Below the pieces are notes generated by a model that saw only the letters and a list, made by a program, of their open reading frames with translations, searched no databases and was not told where the DNA came from. Of a stretch of 54,344 bases of DNA, positions 47,507 through 54,344 are shown piece by piece. The position numbers and the translations under genes are program-made. Source of the stretch: Bacteroidales bacterium (lineage in GTDB: Bacteria > Bacteroidota > Bacteroidia > Bacteroidales > UBA10428); contig JAFGSZ010000017.1 of assembly GCA_016934395.1 (NCBI GenBank), positions 1-54,344 of the forward strand, in the 5' to 3' direction. Every line of letters starts with the position of its first letter. Positions within the stretch are counted from its first letter, which is position 1.

Positions 47507-49672
47507 ATGAATACAACACAATTTCCTTTGAGATCAATAATCTTTGGTCTGGCTAATTTATGTTGTCTGCTGTCTGCGGGACAGCAAAGTTTAAACTGTA
47601 CCTTGCTGGGTCGTTGGGCCAGCGGACCCTGCTACTGTGTAGAGGCTAATGCTGATATAGTCTATTTTACAAAAGGGGGCTATCTTGATATCGTTGATCT
47701 TTCAGCAACTGCTAATCCGGTTTTGTTGTCAGAAACACTGATAAGCGGTGAGATCCGAGGAATGGATAAACGGTCGGACATGGTTTTCCTGGCCAATGGA
47801 AAGGAGGGACTGACCATAGTTGATGTTTCATCGAATACCGATCCGGAAATATTGGTGAAATTACCGCTTTCCGAATCAGATTATGCCTACGATGTGGATG
47901 TAAACGATACCATGGCCTATGTTTTTGGTCAGTATTTCTTTCATATTATTGATATTCGGAACCTCTCAGAGCCGGTTGAGTTAAACAGTTTTGAAACCCA
48001 GCACTACGGCTGGGAAATTGAACTTCGTGATTCGCTGGTTTTTTTGGCTAATGCCTCAAGAGGACTCCGCATTCTTAATATTACCAATCCATTGGCAATT
48101 GAACAGCTTTACCAGTACGATCCGGATGAATATGTCCAGGGCATAGCTTTAAAAGCTGATTATGCATATGTAACAACCACATCCGGTGGTCTTACGGTGC
48201 TCGATATTTCCAATCCATCGGAACCTTCCGAAGTTACCAACATACCCATAGCAGGCTTTACACTGGGGGCAACGGTTGAAGAAAATTACCTGTATATTGC
48301 CAATGCTGCACTTGGATTGATAATTTACGATATCACAACACCTTCAGATCCCGAATATGTAACTGAATTAGCCGGTTTATCGGAGGCACATCGTGTTTTT
48401 GTTTCCGGTTCACGGGCCTATATTACAAGGCTGGCCAAAGGCCTTTCGGTAGTTGATCTGTCCGATATTGAATCACCTGCACAAGTAGCCCATTTCGAGG
48501 CTTCGGGAGCAATTCCGGCTTCTGTAATCAAGGAAGATCTTGCCTATGTATTGGAGGAGGATCACGGTCTCAGGATATTGAACATCGAAGATCCGGCAAA
48601 TATTACCAGCATCGGATTTATAGAAACAAACGATTATTCCGCACAGCTCGATGTGGAAGGTAATTATGCCTTCATGGCATGCCGCAATGAAGGAGTTCGG
48701 ATCATCGATATTTCCGATCCGGCAGAACCCGTAGAAGCAGGTCAGTATGTTGGGGCGGAAGATGCCGAAGAGGTGTTTGCCGTGGGAAACACTTTCTATG
48801 CCGCATGTGGTACAGATGGATTGAGAATTGTGGATATCACCGATCCGGGAACTCCGGATGAACTTGGTTTTGCAACAATCGGGAAGGATGCAAGTAAGAT
48901 CTATGTGGAGAATAATACGGCATTTGTCCTGTTCGAAAACTCAGGTTTGCATATTTTCGATGTTGAAGATCCGGCAATGCCCGAAGAACTCGGATCTTAT
49001 GTACCTGATGGAACAGCAATGGGAATAGGAGTGAAGGATAACTATGCTTTTGTGGCTACCTGGGATACCGGAGTGTACTGTCTTGATATTTCTGATTTGA
49101 GTGCTCCCGATTCGGTAGGGTTCTTCCAGGGCGATTTCAATATTGGCGATATGGTTATAGCAGGTAATTACGCCTATCTGGCCTGCAGGGAAGACGGTGT
49201 CCATGTGCTGGATATTTCCGAACCGGCGGACCCGCAGGAAGTAGCCTGGTATAAAACTTCTGCAGCGGTGTATAACGTTTCGGTAAAAGAAAACGAGATG
49301 TACCTTTCAAGTGGCAGGGAAGGTCTGTATATTGTCCGGCTGGATCTGGCTCAAACCGGTTTGCCCCGCCATTATAATCCCGCTGATCAATCCCGGTATT
49401 CTGCTTTTCCGAATCCGTTTACTGCCAAAACAGAGCTTAACATGTTGCTTCAGCAGGATTCATACGTAAAATTGGCAATTTACAGCCTCGATGGCCGGTT
49501 GGTTAAGGTTTTGATAAATAATGAGTTTCTCGAAGCAGGAAATTATACGATACCTGTTTATTCCCTCAGCAATTCAGAAAATGAATTAGTTAGCGGGATT
49601 TATCTTGCCCGGCTTCTTGCCACAAATAATACTGGTCTGGAGGTAAAGACTATTAAGCTCGTTAAGTATTGA
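47507..49672 (+). CDS. T9SS-exported LVIVD-repeat beta-propeller
   Basis: A 721-residue protein made of about 13 LVIVD repeats of roughly 44 residues, each with a core such as GLRIVDITDPGTPDELG, flanked by an N-terminal signal-like segment and a C-terminal type A T9SS sorting domain (YSAFPNPFTAKTEL, then the SLDGRLVK strand and a terminal IKLVKY). LVIVD repeats build propeller-like surface proteins that bind ligands; function is unknown. I moved the start to the ATG at 47507, after the promoter. The in-frame TTG at 47417 would lie upstream of it. The gene is clearly richer in GC than the genes to its right. Confidence 0.85.
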   Translation: MNTTQFPLRSIIFGLANLCCLLSAGQQSLNCTLLGRWASGPCYCVEANADIVYFTKGGYLDIVDLSATANPVLLSETLISGEIRGMDKRSDMVFLANGKEGLTIVDVSSNTDPEILVKLPLSESDYAYDVDVNDTMAYVFGQYFFHIIDIRNLSEPVELNSFETQHYGWEIELRDSLVFLANASRGLRILNITNPLAIEQLYQYDPDEYVQGIALKADYAYVTTTSGGLTVLDISNPSEPSEVTNIPIAGFTLGATVEENYLYIANAALGLIIYDITTPSDPEYVTELAGLSEAHRVFVSGSRAYITRLAKGLSVVDLSDIESPAQVAHFEASGAIPASVIKEDLAYVLEEDHGLRILNIEDPANITSIGFIETNDYSAQLDVEGNYAFMACRNEGVRIIDISDPAEPVEAGQYVGAEDAEEVFAVGNTFYAACGTDGLRIVDITDPGTPDELGFATIGKDASKIYVENNTAFVLFENSGLHIFDVEDPAMPEELGSYVPDGTAMGIGVKDNYAFVATWDTGVYCLDISDLSAPDSVGFFQGDFNIGDMVIAGNYAYLACREDGVHVLDISEPADPQEVAWYKTSAAVYNVSVKENEMYLSSGREGLYIVRLDLAQTGLPRHYNPADQSRYSAFPNPFTAKTELNMLLQQDSYVKLAIYSLDGRLVKVLINNEFLEAGNYTIPVYSLSNSENELVSGIYLARLLATNNTGLEVKTIKLVKY

Positions 49673-49732
49673 TTTGTACAAACCGGTTAAAGAGATGTAT
49701 ATATTTAATTCCGTAATTTCTCCGGATTAGCC

Positions 49733-49776
49733 CTATAATGGATTGCATTATAGCCTGTCCCGATATTTCATCGGGA
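49733..49776. repeat. Two tandem hairpins after the LVIVD gene
   Basis: CTATAATG/CATTATAG (49733-49753, perfect eight-base stem) is followed by TCCCGAT/ATCGGGA (49758-49776, perfect seven-base stem). The second matches the hairpins at 60 and 47102. The pair may end the LVIVD transcript, although there is no long T tract. Confidence 0.6.
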
Positions 49777-49800
49777 TTCATATTGCTTAGGACTGAGAGG

Positions 49801-49905
49801 TTTACATTTACTTTTATGGGTGAGATCTTTATTGAGACCTGTTTTAAAAGTGTGTAGATAAAAAGTTAATATTATTTCCAGAAAAACATTTAACAGAACA
49901 CGATT
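49801..49905. repeat. Dispersed intergenic repeat, copy 2
   Basis: Homologous to 46061-46165: GGTGAGATCTTTATTGA at 49819-49835 and TTTAACAGAACACG at 49889-49902, with the same spacing and orientation. It marks the left edge of the AT-rich accessory segment. Confidence 0.65.
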
Positions 49906-50027
49906 ATATACATAGGAACAGTCCAAAATGGGTGTGAGTTAGTAGTTTTATCGGTCAAATGTTAATAAATAACTAAAAAAGTTAATTATTCAACTGATTG
50001 TTAATTTAGTACACTTAAATACCATCG

Positions 50028-50043
50028 TAACTTACATAAGTTA
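50028..50043. promoter_or_regulatory. Palindromic operator candidate before the three-gene operon
   Basis: TAACTTA-CA-TAAGTTA is a perfect inverted repeat with seven-base arms, 14 bases before the ATG at 50058. A dimeric repressor bound here would block the start of the operon. No regulator gene is adjacent. Confidence 0.45.
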
Positions 50044-50057
50044 AAGCATTTTTATAA

Positions 50058-51323
50058 ATGCGTATTTCAATCGAAGATTTTGTTTTAGCACTTAAGGGGA
50101 AGATTCAAGATTATAAAGGTAATACGGATGAAGTTAATATCCTTGATAGGACAATTAATAATGATAAGAAAGATGTTTCAGTTACCGATGAGACTTTCTC
50201 TTACCCAATTCTTATTGATCGATTTGGTTCCGAGCAAAATCAAAATTTAGTATTCACTAATTGTAATTTCAAGGCTATAGAAATTAAGGAACTAAAGTCT
50301 ATTGATAATCTTAAGTTCTTAAACTGTAAATTAGAGAAAATTGTTTTAAGCGGACATATTAGTAAAATTGAAATTAGAGGGTGTCAAATTGGAACAATTA
50401 ATTTATTAAGAGGGGTAATTAAGAGACTGGTAATCAGTGGGGAAAATCCATTTAATGGCTTATATATTGTGAATGCAAATATTGATCTTCGATGGGTAGA
50501 AAATTTCTATTTATTATCTGCTGAAATAAAAAAGTTGAATATTTCTCGCATTCCATTAAGTATAAACCCAGTCCTCAATACATATCACAAATTAGATAAT
50601 CTTATTGTTGATCATCTAACCTTTACCAAATTAGAAAGTGGTAAAAATCTATTTATAAAAAGAATTCATCCAGCTAGTAAAGAATCCGATCTGGTTTTAT
50701 TACATACTGACCTCAGCGAAGCTGTATTTCAAGATTGCGATTTTAAAGGATTTAAGTTTCTAAAGACTAGGAATAGTAATTTGGAGGGTATAAAAAGTGA
50801 GAATATCCATTGGTTTCAAAAAGTTGTAAATTGGAATGAAGAAGAGGATATTATTTCATATCGCCAACTTAAAGCCGCAATGCTCAGACAACATGATAAG
50901 GTTAGTGAAATTTATTTCAGAGCCAAAGAGATGGATGCTTACTTGAAATGGTTAAAATTCAGAGAGAATAAAAGTGAATGGTTATTACTTCAAGCTAATA
51001 AGTTATCTAACCAGCATGGATTAAGTTGGGTGCAAGGAATTAAGTTTTCTATAAGTATTGCATTAATATATTATACAATATACTTGCTCACATTAAAAGG
51101 ATATCCTTATGTTTTTGGATGGAAAGACCTAACTACATTGGGTGAAGCTTTTTCATATTTCATTGGTAATTTTTCAAAATTCTTTATTATTACTCACGAT
51201 TTCGATTTTATGCTAAAAGCTAGACCAAGAGGAATAAGTTATTTTATCGATGTTTTAGGCCGAATTTTTATTAGCTACGGCATTTATCAGACTATTCAGG
51301 CATTTAGAAAGTATGGAAGATAA
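50058..51323 (+). CDS. Beta-helix (pentapeptide-like) membrane protein
   Basis: A 421-residue protein. Residues about 60-260 carry irregular pentapeptide-like or beta-helix turns (LVFTNCNFKAIEI, LKFLNCKLEKIVL, VFQDCDFKGFKF). Then comes a charged helix (YRQLKAAMLRQHDKVSEIYF near 275, typical of pentapeptide proteins with C-terminal channels) and two or three membrane segments (about 326-343, 360-378, 397-415). The end FIDVLGRIFISYGIYQTIQA resembles pore-forming tails. I do not recognise a named family. It is the first gene of a three-gene operon with an HNH endonuclease, so it may be the sensor or membrane effector of a defence module. That is inference. Confidence 0.6.
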   Translation: MRISIEDFVLALKGKIQDYKGNTDEVNILDRTINNDKKDVSVTDETFSYPILIDRFGSEQNQNLVFTNCNFKAIEIKELKSIDNLKFLNCKLEKIVLSGHISKIEIRGCQIGTINLLRGVIKRLVISGENPFNGLYIVNANIDLRWVENFYLLSAEIKKLNISRIPLSINPVLNTYHKLDNLIVDHLTFTKLESGKNLFIKRIHPASKESDLVLLHTDLSEAVFQDCDFKGFKFLKTRNSNLEGIKSENIHWFQKVVNWNEEEDIISYRQLKAAMLRQHDKVSEIYFRAKEMDAYLKWLKFRENKSEWLLLQANKLSNQHGLSWVQGIKFSISIALIYYTIYLLTLKGYPYVFGWKDLTTLGEAFSYFIGNFSKFFIITHDFDFMLKARPRGISYFIDVLGRIFISYGIYQTIQAFRKYGR

Positions 51324-51343
51324 ATATTAAAACACAATTAAAA

Positions 51344-51730
51344 ATGGGAACAATTGAAATAACACTGGTTTGGAGAGTGATCTTCTTAGTTATAGCAGTA
51401 ATTCATACAACCTTCTTTACAATTTTTGCTTTTAAAATACACTCAACTTCTCAAAAATTAATAAACAATCACAAAGAGAATAGAAATATAGCATGGTTTA
51501 TTTTCCAATATTTTTTCAACTTTATTGGAGCTGCATTTGCTTGGTGCCTACTTTGGATTTTACTTCCAACTTATATAAATGCTTTTTCTAATCAATCAAT
51601 TGAATTGATAGGTGTAAAAGAAATTATTCTCTCGATAATTTTACTGCTAGGTTTGTCTGGTTATATTCCGCTAACGATATATGGAATGGCTATAAGCTTT
51701 TCTGAAATAGCTAAAAAGCTATCAAAATAA
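51344..51730 (+). CDS. Small membrane protein in the HNH operon
   Basis: A 128-residue protein with three hydrophobic segments (about 9-29, 48-75 and 90-118). I do not recognise it. It starts 20 bases after the previous stop and ends five bases before the next start, so it is clearly in the operon. It could be a membrane partner of the beta-helix protein. Confidence 0.6.
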   Translation: MGTIEITLVWRVIFLVIAVIHTTFFTIFAFKIHSTSQKLINNHKENRNIAWFIFQYFFNFIGAAFAWCLLWILLPTYINAFSNQSIELIGVKEIILSIILLLGLSGYIPLTIYGMAISFSEIAKKLSK

Positions 51731-51735
51731 AGCAA

Positions 51736-52629
51736 ATGAATGAAGATGGAAAAATACGTCTTAAGATCTTTGAATGGTTAAGTGATCAAATCAGAATCTT
51801 TAGCAATGTTTTAGATACCCAACTGTTGAATAGCTTTGTTTATCTAGATGAAAGAATTTTCCTCCAAGGAAGCAAAGGAATTTGGAAGCCTAAGCAGCTT
51901 CAATTTCCCATTTCGATTGCATCTGATCCTGAAGGTAAATATTCAGATGGTTTTATTAGCGAGAGCATGCTGCATTACAGCTATGAAGGTACTGATCCTA
52001 ACTTATGGACAAATCTGCTCTTACGAGAGGCTATGATGAGAAATATTCCACTCATTTATCTTCAGAAAATCAGCAAGGGTAAGTATTTCGTTCATTTACC
52101 AGTGTATATTATAAAAGATGAACCAGATAAACTAAGATTTACGGTCGCTGCAGAGAATGTTATACAGTTTTCAGAAAAACCAAATATTTTAGAAGACCCT
52201 GAAATAAGGTATTTAAAACAAGAATATGTAACAAGAGAGGTAAAACAGAGGATGTATCAACAGACTTTCCGGGAATTGGTATTAGATGCTTATAAGGATC
52301 ATTGTGCAATTTGCAGTTTAAGACATCGTGAACTGTTAGATGCTGCTCATATTAAATCAGATGCAGAAGGAGGGAAGCCTTTGGTCACCAATGGCCTATC
52401 ACTCTGTAAAATACATCATTCTGCATTTGATCAGAATATTTTGGGCATAAATCCTGATTATATTATTGAAGTCAGGAGGGATGTGTTGGAGGAAATTGAC
52501 GGACCTATGCTTAAATATGGAATCCAGGAAATGCATGGGAATAGGATTATTTTGCCGCATTCAAGTGCTAAGAGGCCAGATAGGGATTTGTTGGCGCAGA
52601 GGTATGAAATGTTTAAAAAAGCTATCTGA
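51736..52629 (+). CDS. HNH endonuclease with SRA/PUA-like N-terminal domain
   Basis: A 297-residue protein of the predicted restriction endonuclease type (COG3440-like). The N-terminal half (about 40-145: DGFISESMLHYSYEGTDP, RNIPLIYLQKISKGKYF, LPVYIIKDEP) matches the conserved domain that precedes HNH in this family and is thought to read modified or specific DNA. The C-terminal half has the HNH site: C190-x2-C193, DAAHIKSDAEGG with His205, NGLSLC with Asn219 and Cys224, and HH at 227-228. It likely cleaves incoming DNA. It is the third gene of the operon, five bases after its neighbour. Confidence 0.85.
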   Translation: MNEDGKIRLKIFEWLSDQIRIFSNVLDTQLLNSFVYLDERIFLQGSKGIWKPKQLQFPISIASDPEGKYSDGFISESMLHYSYEGTDPNLWTNLLLREAMMRNIPLIYLQKISKGKYFVHLPVYIIKDEPDKLRFTVAAENVIQFSEKPNILEDPEIRYLKQEYVTREVKQRMYQQTFRELVLDAYKDHCAICSLRHRELLDAAHIKSDAEGGKPLVTNGLSLCKIHHSAFDQNILGINPDYIIEVRRDVLEEIDGPMLKYGIQEMHGNRIILPHSSAKRPDRDLLAQRYEMFKKAI

Positions 52630-52673
52630 CTGAAGAAAAACGATGTTAAGTCAAATCAATAAATACAATTACT

Positions 52674-52869
52674 ATGGAAGAAAAAGAATATGAAATTAAG
52701 TTTAAATTGAACGGTAAATCTGAAAATTATTATGTAACCGTATCAATTGCAAATATTACTCCTAAAGAACTTAGAGATAGTATTATCTCACGTACTAATT
52801 AAGGATTTCCATATTACTAGAGAAGATGACTTTAAAGTTATTAGGATTAAAGAATATAGTAGTAACTAG
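52674..52869 (+). pseudogene. Frameshifted small gene
   Basis: The first frame gives 42 residues (52674-52802) starting MEEKEYEIKFKLNGKSE and ending SIISRTN. The +1 frame continues without stop as HVLIKDFHITREDDFKVIR and ends at 52869. Together they would make one product of about 65 residues, which implies a one-base change near 52789. The two halves have matching acidic and basic composition. No family is recognised. It lies 44 bases after the HNH gene. Confidence 0.5.
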
Positions 52870-53282
52870 TGATTTATTAATTGGTATGATACTAGACAGA
52901 TATTATTATGTTAAATAGAATTCGAAAAAACAAAAACGATAGGGGATCAACTGCTTTAAAACTTCTTTAAAAATGTAAATGTATATCTTTCCCATGCGCA
53001 AGCCAGAAAAAAATGCGGGCCATACCGCGTGGAAATTGATGTTTAGGTTTGGTCAGCCAAAACACGAAAACCGTTAAGAACAACAAGTGAGCGCTGGAAT
53101 TATTTTTTCTTGGATTTTTATTTCTTTTTCATCATTGAAAAAGAATTATATCATAACTTTATAAATAAAATGGCCGCCACCGACTATCTATAAAAAATAT
53201 AAATGACATTATTTTTTATCAATCTATAAAAATTATTTCCAAGTAAGCAAAAAACATTATTAGCATCAAATGATTTAAAAGA
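52870..53282. other. Intergenic stretch with no supported gene
   Basis: AT-rich except for a GC-richer patch at about 52990-53100. A 27-codon basic open frame (52994-53077) is too short to call. No hairpin with a T tract is clear. The patch could be a remnant of a mobile or cassette element, but I see no direct proof. Confidence 0.35.
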
Positions 53283-54332
53283 ATGAAATTAAAACTACCG
53301 GAAATTAAATTGAATGATCAAGAGAGAATTTGGATAAATTCTCTGTGGGAAAAAATTAAAAAAAATGAAAAAATCTCCTATAAAATTATCCGGGCAGAAT
53401 TATATGAAAAATTACCCTCAGAGTTTAATCCAAGAAAAATTGATAATAGGGTAGTACAATATGGAACTGAAATTACATTATTAGGTGTTCATCTTATTGA
53501 TCCTGATTACAAAATAATAGGGAAAACTAATTCAGTAATAGAGTGTATAAAACAATTATTACTTAAAAAGCCTGAAATTGAACAAATTGAGGCAAAAGAA
53601 ATAGCAGATTTTACAAATGTATCCGTTTCTGATGTGGGAATGATATTGAAGTTAATTAGCTCATATGGTCATTTTTGGAGTAGTGCTTCTGGTAATCAGG
53701 ACTATTATGGGTATAAATCAATTTCTGGCCCAAATGATAATGAAACCTTTGATAAATATTTGACATTTAATTCAATAGAAGAACTTATTAATGATTATTT
53801 CAAAACGAAAGAAAAAGGTTCCGAAGATCAGTATTATCAAAAGGAATTCTTTGATGAACAGAATAAGAAAAAAAAGGAAAATATCTTTGGTTCAAAAATT
53901 GAGCAAGTAGACATAGGTCTATGTTTCGTATTAATGCCTTTTACAGAAGAATGGTCAGATAGAGTATACAAAAGATATATCAGAGAAAATATAGAATCTA
54001 TGGGATTGCAATGTTTAAGAGCCGACAACTTGTCTGGTCAAATTATTATTGAAGATATTTGGGTAAAAATAAACCAAGCTGCTTTAATTATTGCAGATGT
54101 GACAGGAAGAAATCCGAACGTAATGTATGAATTGGGAATTGCTCATACCATTGGTAAACCAGTTATTCTAATAACACAGGAAATAGATAAAATTCCTTTT
54201 GACTTCACTCATTTAAGACATTATGAATATGAGGATAATGTAACTGGTCAAGAGAGTTTTAGTAATCATCTAAAAAGCGTAATACCAAAAATGTATAAAA
54301 ATTATTATCCTAATGCCAGGATAAGTTTTTGA
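53283..54332 (+). CDS. Deoxyribosyltransferase/TIR-like protein with helical N-terminus
   Basis: A 349-residue protein without signal peptide. The C-terminal domain (about 211-345) reads CFVLMPF at 214-220, RADNLSGQIIIEDIW, then ALIIADVTGRNPNVMYELG (267-285, with Glu283) and GKPVILITQ. This is the Rossmannoid pattern of nucleoside-deoxyribosyltransferase-like and TIR-like nucleotide-processing domains that occur as effectors in bacterial conflict systems. Residues 1-130 are helical and could be winged-helix-like (LNDQERIWINSLWEKIKKNE, then a second helical unit with IADFTNVSVSDVGMILKLI). It may hydrolyse NAD or nucleotides; catalysis is not proven. The gene ends 12 bases before the window end. 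Confidence 0.65.
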   Translation: MKLKLPEIKLNDQERIWINSLWEKIKKNEKISYKIIRAELYEKLPSEFNPRKIDNRVVQYGTEITLLGVHLIDPDYKIIGKTNSVIECIKQLLLKKPEIEQIEAKEIADFTNVSVSDVGMILKLISSYGHFWSSASGNQDYYGYKSISGPNDNETFDKYLTFNSIEELINDYFKTKEKGSEDQYYQKEFFDEQNKKKKENIFGSKIEQVDIGLCFVLMPFTEEWSDRVYKRYIRENIESMGLQCLRADNLSGQIIIEDIWVKINQAALIIADVTGRNPNVMYELGIAHTIGKPVILITQEIDKIPFDFTHLRHYEYEDNVTGQESFSNHLKSVIPKMYKNYYPNARISF

Positions 54333-54344
54333 TCATTTATATTT

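Noticed and set aside
52994-53077. 27-codon basic open frame in a GC-richer patch
   Set aside because: Too short, with no promoter box nearby and no recognised relatives. It is kept only as part of the gap description.
46783-53082. ACCGTTAAGAACA word shared by 46783 and 53069
   Set aside because: A 13-base match is expected by chance several times in a window of this size. The flanks are only loosely similar, so an integron-type recombination site cannot be supported.

Overview
The window reads as chromosomal DNA of a Bacteroidota bacterium, most likely an environmental or marine member of the Bacteroidales/Marinilabiliales type. The basis is a SusC/SusD pair, a hybrid two-component regulator (HTCS) with an AraC output, two proteins with C-terminal type IX secretion (T9SS) sorting domains, several lipoproteins, low GC, and promoters of the Bacteroidota TAnnTTTG type just upstream of genes. 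I saw no rRNA, tRNA, CRISPR array or insertion sequence. Assignment to a genus is not possible from the sequence alone.

Layout. 0.3-8.9 kb is a plus-strand transport and signalling cluster: an enlarged DUF4212-like small subunit, a sodium:solute symporter of the acetate/VC_2705 type, a TPR-like membrane-anchored protein, an outer-membrane porin, a GxxExxY protein with a palindromic leader that looks inserted, a metallophosphoesterase, and an 835-residue membrane protein that joins Cache, PAS, CBS-pair and DUF294 nucleotidyltransferase domains. 8.9-14.1 kb holds housekeeping genes: hflK-hflC, a terminator, and two tandem DEAD-box helicases. 14.1-22.4 kb is mixed: a hypothetical exported protein, a GH5 lipoprotein, a large AsmA-family protein, a small Cys-rich lipoprotein, a TlpA-like thioredoxin, a small STAS-like protein and a small membrane protein.

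22.4-46.0 kb is a polysaccharide utilisation locus. A tight minus-strand operon runs GH130 - MFS transporter - putative glycan-active lipoprotein - SusC - SusD - LamG lipoprotein and ends in a strong terminator. Downstream on the same strand are a six-hairpin glycosidase-like protein, a 1040-residue T9SS protein that is a paralogue of the lipoprotein, and a GH28 polygalacturonase-like enzyme. A divergent HTCS gene and a convergent GH32 gene complete the locus. GH130 and GH32 have no signal peptide, so the apparent logic is degradation outside the cell or in the periplasm, SusCD and MFS import, then cytoplasmic phosphorolysis or hydrolysis. A direct repeat with 21-bp period in the GH130/HTCS intergenic region is a candidate HTCS operator.

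46.0-54.3 kb is accessory: a small exported protein, a T9SS-exported LVIVD-repeat propeller, dispersed intergenic repeats, and then AT-rich genes with a defence-island flavour. These are a three-gene operon (beta-helix/membrane protein, small membrane protein, SRA-like/HNH endonuclease), a frameshifted small gene, and a protein with a nucleoside-deoxyribosyltransferase/TIR-like C-terminal domain. The best candidates for something undescribed are this right-hand cluster, the Cache-PAS-CBS-DUF294 transporter-sensor cluster, and the paralogous unknown-family proteins of the utilisation locus.
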